A DNA stretch of 64,000 nucleotides from Nocardia inohanensis NBRC 100128 (GCF_001612945.1 NZ_BDBK01000011.1:124001-188000), one strand, 5' to 3'. Counted from the first letter of the stretch, positions 17,401 through 25,917 are shown. Numbers and translations are program-made. The notes: generated from the sequence alone by a model not told the origin.

Positions 17401-20400
17401 GTCGCCAGGCCGAGGTGGGCGCGGCCCTGCAATTCGAAGGTCTCGCGCTGGAATTCCACCAGCTGATCCAGCAGCGGGCGCTCGCGATCCAAGCGCAGCC
17501 GGACGGGAATCGTATTGCTGAACAGGCCCACCATGTTCTCGACCTCCGGCAGGTCCGCCGGACGGCCGGAGACGACCGCGCCGAACACCACATCGGTGCG
17601 GTCGAGATGCGCGGCGAGCGCCAGCGCCCAGGCGCCCTGGACGAGGATGTTCATGGTCAGGCCGTGACGGCGGCCGGCGGCTTCCAGATCTTCGGACATC
17701 CTGTCCGGCAATGGAATCCGCTGTCCGACCGCTGTGGACCGACCGCCGAGGGTGCCGACCAGCGACCCGGCGGACAACCCGTCCAGATGTTCGCGCCAGC
17801 GCGCGAGGGTGGCGTCGGCGTCCCGGGCGGCCAGCCAGACGAGGTAGTCGCCGTAGTACGCGGGCTTGCTCAGCGTTGCACCGTGATACAGCGCCAGCAG
17901 TTCACGCATCACGATGGGAATCGACCAGCCGTCCGCAAGCAGATGGTGGGCGGTGAGCACGAATCGCTGAGATTCTTCCGAGAGCCGGATGAGCAAGCCG
18001 CGCAACAGTGGCGGCTCGGCGATATCGAAGGGTTCGGCCGCTGCCCGTTCGGCCAGCTCGCGCGCCTCGGTCGCACGCCCCGCCGCCGTCCGATCTCGCA
18101 GATCGACAACGCGCCAAGCGGTTCGGGGCCGCTGCGGCAGCACCTGCACCGGATCGTCCAGCTCCGCATAGCTGAAGGCCGCACCGAGATTGGGGTACCG
18201 CGCCAGCACCTGCGCGAAGGCCGCGCCCAGCCGTTCCGCGTCGACCGGGCCGTGCAGCTCGAATTGCGCTGTCAGCGTGTAGATGTCGTCCGCGCCGTCC
18301 CGCAACGCATGGAACAGCAGCCCTTCTTGAAGCGGAGACAAGGGCAGCACATCGGCGATCGCGCCGTACCGTTCGCTCAGCGCCGCCGACTCGGGAGCAG
18401 TCAGTGCCACCCTCGCCCGCTCCGGCGTCGCCGCACCCCGAGCAGTGAGCTCGGCTGCCACACCCGCAGACCGCTCGGCGGCAGCGGCCAGCGCGGCGAA
18501 TCCGGCCCGGCTCAACAGCTGTAACGGCGTCAGCACGAATCCCTGCTCACGCAGGCGGCTGCTGACGGTGATCGCGGTGATGCTGTCGCCGCCGGCACCG
18601 AAGAAGTCATCGTCCACGCTGACCGCCTCGTGCCCGAGCACTGCCCCGACCACGGTGCAGAGCGCCTGCTCGGCCGGCGTCTCCGGAGCCCGGCCGCCCC
18701 CGTCCGCCGGCGGATCCGGCAATGCGGCACGGTCCAGCTTGCCGTTGACGGTGTGCGGCAACGCCTCCAGCACGACGATGCGCGCGGGCACCATATGGTC
18801 GGGAACCCGCTCCGCCAGCGCACTGCGCAAATCAACGGAGAAGCTTGCGGCGGCGGCATTCTCGTGCGTCACCACATACCCGATCAAGGTCGGTCGGCCG
18901 GCGATCTGCCGAATATCGGCCGCCGCGCCCCGAACTCGCGGCAGCCCGCCGAGTGCGGCCTCCACCTCGCCCAGTTCGACGCGATGCCCGCGAATCTTGA
19001 CCTGCGCATCGACTCGCCCGGCGTACTCGTAACCACGACCGGGCACCCAGCGCGCCCGATCCCCGGTCCGGTACATCCGCGCGCCGGGCGGTCCGAACGG
19101 ATCTGCCACGAACCGCTCGGCGGTCCCCCCGGGCCGCCCGAGATATCCACGCGCGAGCTGCGGCCCGGCCAGATACAACTCGCCGATCCGATGATCGGCC
19201 ACCGCCTGTAAACCACTGTCCAGCAGATAAACTCGCGTACCGGGCAACGGATACCCGATCCGTGGACCCGCTCCGTCCACCACCGCCCCGACCGCGTCCA
19301 CCGTCGATTCGGTGGGCCCGTACAGATTGACCGCCGCGATCCCGGCGTCCTGAATCCGCCGCCACAACTCCGGCGAACAGGCATCGCCACCGAGCGCCAG
19401 CAACCGCAACCCGACCCGATCGAGCCCATGGTCCAGCAGCGCGGCCGCGAGGACCGGGGTGCCGTCGGCGACATCGATCCCATCCCGCTCGAACGCCGTC
19501 ACCAGCCGTGCCGGATCGCGCCGGATATCACTGTCGTACACCTGAACCCGATGCCCGTCGAGCAGCCAGAACAGCGGATCAAGCGCAGCGTCGAAGGCGA
19601 ACGATGTGGTGTGCGCGACCCGCAATCGCCCGTCCGACCCGGCGGCCGCCCGCGCGTACATTCCGGATCGGTTCCCGGCTACCAGCTGCGCCAATGCTCC
19701 GTGGTCCACCAGCACACCTTTGGGCCGCCCGGTCGAGCCGGATGTGTAGATCAGGTAGGCGCCCTGCCGGGGCCGCACCGGCGTCGCCATGGCCACCGGG
19801 TTCGCCGGTCCCGCAACGCTGCCCGGCCGCGCGGTCGAAACGCCGGACTCCGCGTTCGCGGGAACCTGTGCGAGTCCGGCGACACCCGACTGAGCCGCTG
19901 CGTCCTCCACCTTTCCCGGCGGTGCGGTGACGGCGTCGGCCGCCGGCCAGGATTCGGCCGAAAACCCCTCCGGTGTAGCTGGATAGGCGGTGGGGTCTAC
20001 CACAACAGCCGATGCGCCAAATATGGCCGAAAGTTCACCGGCGGCCAAGACAATGGCGGGTGCGGCGTCATCGACCATCGCGGACAGCCGGGCCACGGGA
20101 TGCTCGGAGTCCAGCGGCAGCGCCACTCCCCCCGCCTGCCATACCGCGAACAACGCCATCACGAACTCGGCCCCGCGCGGCAGGGCGATACCGACGATCA
20201 CCTCCGGCCCGACGCCACGGCTCCGCAGATACCGCGCCAGCCGGTGCACCCGCTGCCCGGCCGTTCGAGCCGACCACTCCCCCTCGGCATCCGCCAGCAC
20301 GATCGCATCCGGGTGCACCTTTGTCAGCCGATCGAACAGTTCCGGAACCGGCACGACATCCGTTGCGGCCGAGTGCGGTTGGGGCGGGCTCGGCGGGTCG

Positions 20401-21806
20401 GTGGGCCAGGGGCCCGAGCGTTCGGCGCGGGCGGCCAGCAGTTCCGCGCGGGCGTGCGGGTCGATCAGGTGCAGGGCTCCCACCGGAGGTTTGTGAGATC
20501 CCGTGAAGGCGTTGATGACTCGGGCGAGGCCGTTGATGCGGGCTCGGACCGCGGCCGCAGTGTTATTGCGGGCGTCGGATTCGAAGCCGAGCAGGAGGGT
20601 GCCGTCGGGGAGCGGGGTGACGGTCAGACCGAGGTCTTCGGGTGGACCGCCGGCCACATTGCGGAGCACGCCGCGGGACCCGTCGAAGTCGAGGGCGAAG
20701 TCGAAGACCTTGAGGTTGATGCCGATACCGTGCAGCAGTTCGCCGGCGCCGTGGCCGTGGAAGTCGCGGGCCAGGTCGTCGCCGCTGTAGCGCTGGTGGG
20801 TGCGGATTTCACGAAGGGTGTCGGCTACCCGGGGAGCCAGGTCGGCCAGGCGGTCGCCGGGGCGGACGGTCAGGCGCAGCGGGAGCACGTTCACGGCCAT
20901 GGCCGGGGTGGTGAGGGCAGCGCGGCCGACTCGGCCCATGAGGAGCATGGAGATGACGAGATCGGAGGTGCCGAGATGGCGACTGAGGAAGGCCGCGTAG
21001 CAGGAGAGCAGGATGTCGGCCCAGGACACATTGTGCCGGTCGGCGGATTCCCTTAGCGCGGTGAGGGTTTCGGTCGACAGGATCGATTCGGCGCGCAAGG
21101 TGCGCTCGACCGGCCCGCCGACGTGACGGCCACGACCGTCCAGATCCGGCCAGGGCGTGAGGGTTTCACGCCAGTACGCGCGATCCCGTTCGAAGTCGGG
21201 GCCGGTGCGGTATGCCTGTTCCTCCGCGATCAAAGCGGCGATGGTGCCGAAAGTGCGCTTGGGCGGGTTGTTTCCGCGGCGCAGTGCGGTGTAATGCGCC
21301 GCGACGCGGCGGGAGAGCAGAGCGGCGCTGTAACCGTCGACGATGAGGTGGTGATAGAGCTGCACGCACCACACCTCGGAGTCGGTGACGCGGATGAGCG
21401 TGTAGCTGTACAGCTGCCGGTCCACCATGCCGCGGCAGTGTTCGGCGGCGCGGTGGCGCTCCACGGCGACGGCCTCGTGGGCCAGTGACACCGGGTCGGC
21501 GGCGGCCCGCAGGTCGATCTCAGGGCCCAGTCGCGCCGCTACATCGGCGACGAATTGCCTTGGCCCCGCATCGGTTTCGCGGAACCGCAGCCGCATGTTC
21601 TCGGCCTCGGCGACGGTGCGCCGGATCGCCTCGGCGAGCAGTTCGGTGTCGACGGGCTGCGCGCCGGAGATCTCGAGCACCTCGCCGACCAGGTAGCGCC
21701 CGGATTCCGGATCGAACCGCTGAGCGTTCCAGATGCCCAGCTGCGGACCGGTCAGCGGTAGCGCGGGACCCCCGGTCCACGAGTCGGCTCGATCCTCCGG
21801 CGACAC
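14493..21806 (-). CDS. Two-module NRPS for a catechol siderophore (C-A-T-C-A-T-TE)
   Basis: About 2437 residues, DhbF-like in layout. Domains in order (numbered from the 21806 start): C1 about 15-440 (HHLIVDG at 152-158), A1 about 485-1030 (TSGSTGRPKG near 688), T1 with GGDS serine 1075, C2 about 1150-1560 (HHLLADG at 1287-1293), A2 about 1585-2060 (TSGSTGIPKG near 1721), T2 with GGHS serine 2147, and a thioesterase (GYSLGG serine 2281, histidine 2413). All catalytic motifs look intact. Hand-read pocket residues are DADDAGLVDK for A1, an acidic pocket suggesting Arg, Lys or Orn, and DALQIGLVCK for A2, closest to glycine codes. No epimerase domain is present. The GTG at 21806 has AAGGGAG 6 nt upstream; an ATG at 21833 lacks one. 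A1 carries an Ala/Pro/Gly-rich insert of about 80 residues before its A3 core. Confidence 0.93.
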   Translation of the reverse strand: MSPEDRADSWTGGPALPLTGPQLGIWNAQRFDPESGRYLVGEVLEISGAQPVDTELLAEAIRRTVAEAENMRLRFRETDAGPRQFVADVAARLGPEIDLRAAADPVSLAHEAVAVERHRAAEHCRGMVDRQLYSYTLIRVTDSEVWCVQLYHHLIVDGYSAALLSRRVAAHYTALRRGNNPPKRTFGTIAALIAEEQAYRTGPDFERDRAYWRETLTPWPDLDGRGRHVGGPVERTLRAESILSTETLTALRESADRHNVSWADILLSCYAAFLSRHLGTSDLVISMLLMGRVGRAALTTPAMAVNVLPLRLTVRPGDRLADLAPRVADTLREIRTHQRYSGDDLARDFHGHGAGELLHGIGINLKVFDFALDFDGSRGVLRNVAGGPPEDLGLTVTPLPDGTLLLGFESDARNNTAAAVRARINGLARVINAFTGSHKPPVGALHLIDPHARAELLAARAERSGPWPTDPPSPPQPHSAATDVVPVPELFDRLTKVHPDAIVLADAEGEWSARTAGQRVHRLARYLRSRGVGPEVIVGIALPRGAEFVMALFAVWQAGGVALPLDSEHPVARLSAMVDDAAPAIVLAAGELSAIFGASAVVVDPTAYPATPEGFSAESWPAADAVTAPPGKVEDAAAQSGVAGLAQVPANAESGVSTARPGSVAGPANPVAMATPVRPRQGAYLIYTSGSTGRPKGVLVDHGALAQLVAGNRSGMYARAAAGSDGRLRVAHTTSFAFDAALDPLFWLLDGHRVQVYDSDIRRDPARLVTAFERDGIDVADGTPVLAAALLDHGLDRVGLRLLALGGDACSPELWRRIQDAGIAAVNLYGPTESTVDAVGAVVDGAGPRIGYPLPGTRVYLLDSGLQAVADHRIGELYLAGPQLARGYLGRPGGTAERFVADPFGPPGARMYRTGDRARWVPGRGYEYAGRVDAQVKIRGHRVELGEVEAALGGLPRVRGAAADIRQIAGRPTLIGYVVTHENAAAASFSVDLRSALAERVPDHMVPARIVVLEALPHTVNGKLDRAALPDPPADGGGRAPETPAEQALCTVVGAVLGHEAVSVDDDFFGAGGDSITAITVSSRLREQGFVLTPLQLLSRAGFAALAAAAERSAGVAAELTARGAATPERARVALTAPESAALSERYGAIADVLPLSPLQEGLLFHALRDGADDIYTLTAQFELHGPVDAERLGAAFAQVLARYPNLGAAFSYAELDDPVQVLPQRPRTAWRVVDLRDRTAAGRATEARELAERAAAEPFDIAEPPLLRGLLIRLSEESQRFVLTAHHLLADGWSIPIVMRELLALYHGATLSKPAYYGDYLVWLAARDADATLARWREHLDGLSAGSLVGTLGGRSTAVGQRIPLPDRMSEDLEAAGRRHGLTMNILVQGAWALALAAHLDRTDVVFGAVVSGRPADLPEVENMVGLFSNTIPVRLRLDRERPLLDQLVEFQRETFELQGRAHLGLATIERALGLGSLFDSLVVFENFPKSALRQPDSHELRVADVTVHSLTHFPVTVTARPGARFELMLHHDPAAVPVAAAARLAERLGAVLTGLVTEPAASAGTWLDATNIEAAHRERCGRTLAEWGSTVAVDPDAPAVTAEDTTISYREFDSRANRLARRLIARGIGPESVVAVAMPRTLDAVIAAHAVIRSGGVYLPIDPEQPARRIEKILETARPALVLESLEEWAAADFDDAPVTDADRIAPLHPGNSAYLLFTSGSTGIPKGVTVPHEAIVNTFEWLQHEQRFGPGDTVLYRTPPTFDASLLELFLPLHVGARIVLTRPDGHRDPYYQARLIRDERVTAIQMTTSMLTVLAEEADLAACTDLRCVITGGEALPPGTAQRVRALTGARVHNLYGPTEAAVCITRHETDDTDTRVVPIGRPAPGSGVHVLDEKLHPVPSGVIGELYLTGAQLARGYLSAPGATAASFIPDPNGTGTRMYRTGDLVKWTARGELEYVGRADSQVKLRGQRIELGDIESALLNCPGVAQAVVLLREDTPGDQRLVAYLITPSGLATDTAAVRSEVRKLLPAYMVPSAFVILDHIPRTGSEKVDRKALPAPDLAGPDAKSAERTGRLGTEAVVGRNDAYTAVQVARARRSDRVRPEAVAAVAEVSAAIAAAMAAVLSVPAVATDEDFFTAGGHSLTAVRLVGRLRRAGMEVVLDDVFEARTPHALATRIAGATATSGLFGRRLDHVLPLRAEGAGAPLFCVHPIGGTAWQFGPLARLLRADRPVIGLQLPSLGDRDFHAADLGELARHYLATVRGIQPRGPYHLLGYSLGGNIVHELAAALESDGETIAFIGLIDSHPLANLTDQATKALADPAALDRLLPEIDGDTTELAGLLRSAATDLLRMVTNSAPPRYSGRMALYAADTALISNDGSGRERTEAQLSGWVADHARLVVRRLPYTHFDIVSERGWTELAALLDADPALGL

Positions 21807-21889
21807 GGCAACTCCCTTCACCCTCAACGACATTCGGATCGCACGGGGCCGAGCGGTGGCTCAGCGGCGGCGCAATCCATCCAGAAAAG

Positions 21890-21908
21890 CAAGGTTAGCC
21901 TAACTTTA
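21890..21908. promoter_or_regulatory. IdeR/DmdR iron box upstream of the NRPS operon
   Basis: CAAGGTTAGCCTAACTTTA matches the iron-box consensus TTAGGTTAGGCTAACCTAA except at four outer positions and the central pair. It lies 84 nt upstream of the NRPS GTG and directly after the stop of the importer ATPase gene. It should control the NRPS, binding lipoprotein, exporter, SIP and carrier-protein transcript. Confidence 0.85.
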
Positions 21909-21909
21909 C

Positions 21910-22791
21910 CTAGCGTGGGGAAGCTACGTTTTCGTCCTGGGCTCGCGACGGCTGCACCGCCAGCGGAATGACCAGCGGCGCACCCGTTTCCGGATCCTCG
22001 ATCACCCGGCTGCCCAGCGCGAACACCTCCTCGACCAGCTCCGCGGTCACGATCTCGCGCGGCCGTCCGGCCGCCACCACCCGGCCGTCCTTCATCGCCA
22101 CCAGGTGATCGGCGTAGCGGAAGGCGTGGTTCAGGTCGTGCAGGACCGCCACCACGGTGCGCCCGGAATCGCGCTGGAGGGACCGGCACAGCTCCAGCAG
22201 CTGGATCTGATGGGCGATATCCAGGTAGGTGGTGGGCTCGTCGAGCAGGATGATCGGCGTCTCCTGCGCCAGCACCATGGCGATCCAAACCCGTTGCCGC
22301 TGACCGCCGGAGAGCTCGTCGACCGGTCGCGCGGACAGCTCTGTGACACCGGTGGCGGCCAGCGCGGCGGCCACCGCATCGGCATCGGCCCGCGACCATT
22401 GCCGCAACAGCGTTTGGTGTGGGAAGCGCCCGCGCGCGACCAGATCCGCGACCCGGATGCCGTCCGGGGCGGTGGAGGTCTGCGGCAGCAAACCGATCGT
22501 GCGCGCCACCTCCTTCGCCGGATAGGACCCGATCTGCTTGCCGTCCAACAGCACCGCGCCCGACTCCGGGGCCAGCAGTCTGGCCAGGGCCCGCAGCAGC
22601 GTGGATTTACCGCACGCGTTCGGGCCGATGATCACCGTGAATTCACCGTCGGGGATATCGACCGACAGTTCCTCGCTGATGGTCCGGCCGCGATATCCCA
22701 GTCGCAGCCGCTCCGCACGCAGCCGGGACCCCGAGCCCGCGCTCGATTCGCCCCCGCCGCCGCGCATTTCGCCGTCCAGCATCTCGTCCAT
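21910..22791 (-). CDS. ABC transporter ATPase for ferric siderophore
   Basis: A 293-residue FepC/FhuC-type ATPase. Walker A is GPNACGKST, the signature is LSGGQRQR, Walker B is IILLDEPTTYLD, and the switch histidine lies in VLHDLNHA. It energises uptake through the two FecCD permeases immediately upstream. The ATG at 22791 follows the permease stop by 11 nt, with GAGGA as ribosome site. The first 22 residues are a Gly/Ser/Glu-rich tail not usual for the family. Confidence 0.93.
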   Translation of the reverse strand: MDEMLDGEMRGGGGESSAGSGSRLRAERLRLGYRGRTISEELSVDIPDGEFTVIIGPNACGKSTLLRALARLLAPESGAVLLDGKQIGSYPAKEVARTIGLLPQTSTAPDGIRVADLVARGRFPHQTLLRQWSRADADAVAAALAATGVTELSARPVDELSGGQRQRVWIAMVLAQETPIILLDEPTTYLDIAHQIQLLELCRSLQRDSGRTVVAVLHDLNHAFRYADHLVAMKDGRVVAAGRPREIVTAELVEEVFALGSRVIEDPETGAPLVIPLAVQPSRAQDENVASPR

Positions 22792-22802
22792 GCTCGCTTT
22801 CC

Positions 22803-23909
22803 TCACTTCCGCCGGGCCTCGGCCACCAGCAGATACGCCAGATAGAGCCCGCCGATCGAAACCGTCACCACGCCGACCGGCAGGCTGGTCGGCGCGAACG
22901 CGCGCTGGGCGAGCCAATCGCAGGCGATGAGCAGCAGTGCGCCCATGGCGGCCGCCGGGGCCAGCGCGGTGCCGGGGGTGCGGGCCAGGCGGCGGCCCAA
23001 TTGCGGTGCGGCCAAGGCGACGAACGCGATCGGCCCGGCGACGGCCGTCGCCACCGCGGTGAAGGCCACACTCAGCACGATCAGCGCCAGCCGGGTCCGC
23101 CCGACCCGGATTCCGAACGCCCGCGCCAGATCGTCGCCGAGTTCGAGCATTTGCAGCCGCGGGGCGAGGGGGATCGCCGCCAGGGTCAATCCGGCCAGCA
23201 CCACCGCGGCGGGCACGACCTGCGCCCAGGTCAGCCCGTTGAGCGAGCCCGCACCCCAGGCCGCGGCGGACATGGCGGCATCCAGATCGGCGCGCAGGAT
23301 CAGCCAGGTATTGACCGAAGCGAGCATGGCTCCGATGCCGATACCCACGATGATCAGCCGATATCCGGACACGTTGTGGCGCAGGGCGAGCAGGTGCATG
23401 GCCACCGCCGTGCCCAATCCGCCGAGCACCGCCCCGACCGCCGTCTCGTACCGGCCGCCGCCGAGCACCAGGATGGCCAGCAGCGCGCCGGTGTACGCGC
23501 CGGAGTTGACTCCGACCAGATCGGGGCTGCCCAGCGGATTGCGCGTCACCGATTGCAGGATCGCGCCACTCACCCCGAGCGCCGCACCCAGCAGCAGTGC
23601 CAGCAGAATGCGCGGCGCCCGCCAGTCCCACACCACGAGCCGATCGAACCTGTTGTCGCCCGCGAACAGCGCCCGCAGCACCCGGCCGGGCGGGATGGCG
23701 TAGTCGCCGCTGCCGAGCGCGATCACCGCCACGGCCAGCGCGGCGGCCAGCAGCAGGGCGCACACCACCACGCTCCGAAGCCCCACGCGCGCTTCGATTC
23801 CGGCCCAGCGCGAGCGCGCCACCAGCATCGCGCGCCCGAAATCGATACCGGCCGAGTCGGAGCGCACGGACACCGAGGCGGCCGGCCGGCGGCCGGAATC
23901 GCGCGTCAT
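22803..23909 (-). CDS. FecCD-type siderophore permease (second subunit)
   Basis: A 368-residue permease with 9-10 membrane segments of the FepG/FecD type. It has the RAPRILLALLLGAALGVSGAILQ block and the ATPase-contact region near GDDLARAFGIRVGR. A hydrophilic N-terminal extension of about 45 residues precedes the first membrane helix. Its ATG overlaps the stop of the other permease by four bases (ATGA), so the subunits are produced together. It should form a heterodimeric channel for the ferric catechol complex. Confidence 0.92.
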   Translation of the reverse strand: MTRDSGRRPAASVSVRSDSAGIDFGRAMLVARSRWAGIEARVGLRSVVVCALLLAAALAVAVIALGSGDYAIPPGRVLRALFAGDNRFDRLVVWDWRAPRILLALLLGAALGVSGAILQSVTRNPLGSPDLVGVNSGAYTGALLAILVLGGGRYETAVGAVLGGLGTAVAMHLLALRHNVSGYRLIIVGIGIGAMLASVNTWLILRADLDAAMSAAAWGAGSLNGLTWAQVVPAAVVLAGLTLAAIPLAPRLQMLELGDDLARAFGIRVGRTRLALIVLSVAFTAVATAVAGPIAFVALAAPQLGRRLARTPGTALAPAAAMGALLLIACDWLAQRAFAPTSLPVGVVTVSIGGLYLAYLLVAEARRK

Positions 23910-24904
23910 GCCACACCCGCCGGGGCGCGGCGGGCCAGGGCGATCAGGACGGGTGCGCCGAGGAAGGCGGTGATCAGACCCGCCGGGATCTCGTCCGGGG
24001 TGATCACCACCCGGCCGATGACGTCCGCGAGCAGCAGCAGAATCGGGGCCAGCAGCAGCGAATACGCGAGTATCCAGCGTTGATCGGGGCCGACGACCCA
24101 GCGGGCCAGGTGCGGAACGGCCAAGCCCACGAAGGTGATCGGGCCGATCGCGGCGGTGGCGGTGCCGCAGAGCAGGACCAGCGCGAGCGCGGTGAGGACC
24201 CGGGTACGGCCGACACGAACGCCCAATGCCCGCGCCAGGTCTTCACCCAGGGCGACGGCATTGAGGGAGCGGGCGGCGAGGATCGCGAGCACCAGGCCGA
24301 CGGCGATGAACGGGGCCGCACCGGCGATGACACCGTAGCCCCGGCCGGTCAGCGCGCCGGAGTCCCAATTGCGCATCTCGTCGAAAGCCTTGGGGTGCAG
24401 CAGGATCAGCCCTTTGGTGAGGCCGGTCAGGACGGCGGTGAGCGCGACACCGGCCAGGGTCAGCCGCACCGGGTCGGCCCCCTGCCGTCCGGCGGTGCCC
24501 AGCCGGTAGACCGCGAGCGAGACCACGGCCGCGCCCGCGAACCCGAACCACACGTACGATTCGATGCCGCTCGCCCCCAGGAACGCGACCGCGATGGTGA
24601 TGGCGAAGGCCGCACCGGCATTGACCCCGAGCAATCCGGGATCGGCCAGGGGGTTGCGGGTCAGGCCCTGCATGAGACAGCCCGCCACGCCGAGCGCCGT
24701 GCCCGCCAGCAGTCCGAGCAGGGTGCGCGGCACCCGGTATTCGGTGACGACGAGGTGATCGGGGGTGTCTTCGCCGCCGCACAGCGCCGCCCACACCTCG
24801 TGGATGGGAATCGATTTCGCGCCGATCACGAGGCTGAGCAGACAGGCCGCGACCAGCACGGCAGCGGCCAGCAAACAGCCTGGCCAATGTCGCCGGGAAA
24901 GCAT
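23906..24904 (-). CDS. FecCD-type siderophore permease (first subunit)
   Basis: A 332-residue permease of the FepD/FecC type. It has the family block YRVPRTLLGLLAGTALGVAG, followed by QGLTRNPLADPGLLGVNAGA and the ATPase-coupling GEDLARALGVRVGR. The ATG at 24904 is preferred because GGAG lies 9 nt upstream; a TTG five codons earlier is in frame but has no ribosome site. It is the first gene of the importer operon and lies 54 nt downstream of an iron box. Confidence 0.92.
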   Translation of the reverse strand: MLSRRHWPGCLLAAAVLVAACLLSLVIGAKSIPIHEVWAALCGGEDTPDHLVVTEYRVPRTLLGLLAGTALGVAGCLMQGLTRNPLADPGLLGVNAGAAFAITIAVAFLGASGIESYVWFGFAGAAVVSLAVYRLGTAGRQGADPVRLTLAGVALTAVLTGLTKGLILLHPKAFDEMRNWDSGALTGRGYGVIAGAAPFIAVGLVLAILAARSLNAVALGEDLARALGVRVGRTRVLTALALVLLCGTATAAIGPITFVGLAVPHLARWVVGPDQRWILAYSLLLAPILLLLADVIGRVVITPDEIPAGLITAFLGAPVLIALARRAPAGVA

Positions 24905-24958
24905 TCGCGTTCGCTCCAATGGGTTTGTCGAGGGCGATAGGCAAGAACGAAGGTCTTG

Positions 24959-24977
24959 ATAGGTAAGGCTTGCCTAC
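24959..24977. promoter_or_regulatory. IdeR/DmdR iron box upstream of the importer operon
   Basis: ATAGGTAAGGCTTGCCTAC matches 14 of 19 positions of the iron-box consensus and keeps dyad symmetry. It lies 54 nt upstream of the first permease ATG. The same intergenic region also serves the divergent secreted-protein gene that starts at 25159, which could be partly co-regulated. Confidence 0.78.
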
Positions 24978-25158
24978 CCTACTGTGTCGCATGTCCGGTT
25001 CACAGCTGCCGCTCAGGAAGTCGGCGACAGCGCCGCAAACCCCGCGACGCGACCGGACGGTAGCCGAAAACATCAGCCCGGCAACGTATTTGCCATGCGC
25101 AAGCCACGGGCTGGGTGACGCATGCCTCGATGAGGGAACAGAAAGAGGTTCAACCCCC

Positions 25159-25863
25159 GTGAAATTCACCAAGCTCGTCATGCTGACCACCGCCGTCAGC
25201 ACCGCTCTGACGCTCGCCACCGGCACCGGTCACGCTGCCCCGCAAGCGGATTCGCCGGAGGCGGCCGCGATCAACTACACCGCCACCCGCAACGACACGA
25301 ACATGGTCATCAACACCGACGCGGGTTCCCTGGCGGTCGAGGACGGCGTCTTCAAAATCAAGGCCGCCGACGGGACCACCGTCGCGGGCACCGAATTGAA
25401 CTTCCGCGTCGACGATTTCGTCTTCCCCATCACCGCCGAGCTCTCCGGCCGCACCGCCACCCTCACCCCCCGCCTCGACGTCGCCCACGCCACCTACCAG
25501 CCCGTGGCGCTCCCCTTCGAGGACAAGGCCCCCTGGAAGAACGAGTACGACCGCGAAGTCGCCGCCTGGAGCCGCCTCGGCACCACCATCAGCCTCGGCG
25601 CCAGCATCGCCACCCTGGTCGGCGGCATCGGCGGCGGCCTGATCGGCTGCGCCGCGGGCGCGGTCCTGGGCGCGGTCGCCACCGGCGTCCTGGCCACCCT
25701 CTTCGGCCTCGGCCCGCTGGGCGGTTGCATCGCCGGCGCGGCAGCGGTCGGCTTCATCGGCACCCTCGCGGGTCAGATCTTCATCACCGCACCCATCGCC
25801 ATCGCCGCCGCCATCCAGTACTTCACCACCATCAACCAGCCGTTCAACGCCCCGGCCAAGTGA
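25159..25863 (+). CDS. Secreted protein with a glycine-zipper C-terminal half (paralog 2)
   Basis: A 234-residue paralog of the protein encoded at 2458-3150. It has a signal peptide ending near TGHAAPQ, the same VDDFVFPI, PFEDKAPWK and YDRE blocks, and the same long Gly/Ala zipper ending in QYFTTINQPF. The GTG at 25159 is chosen because GAAAGAGG lies 10 nt upstream and a proper signal peptide follows; the long in-frame 5' extension is coding noise. It is transcribed divergently from the siderophore importer. Function is unknown. A membrane-inserting or oligomeric envelope role is inferred from the zipper only. Confidence 0.75.
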   Translation: MKFTKLVMLTTAVSTALTLATGTGHAAPQADSPEAAAINYTATRNDTNMVINTDAGSLAVEDGVFKIKAADGTTVAGTELNFRVDDFVFPITAELSGRTATLTPRLDVAHATYQPVALPFEDKAPWKNEYDREVAAWSRLGTTISLGASIATLVGGIGGGLIGCAAGAVLGAVATGVLATLFGLGPLGGCIAGAAAVGFIGTLAGQIFITAPIAIAAAIQYFTTINQPFNAPAK

Positions 25864-25917
25864 TCCGGCCTGTGGAATCGAAGAACATGTGATCGCATGC
25901 CCGGCGGCGGGTCACAG

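Noticed and set aside
24970..25158. N-terminal extension of the second secreted glycine-zipper protein
   Set aside because: It lacks hydrophobic signal features, crosses the iron box, and a good GTG with ribosome site at 25159 gives the expected signal peptide.
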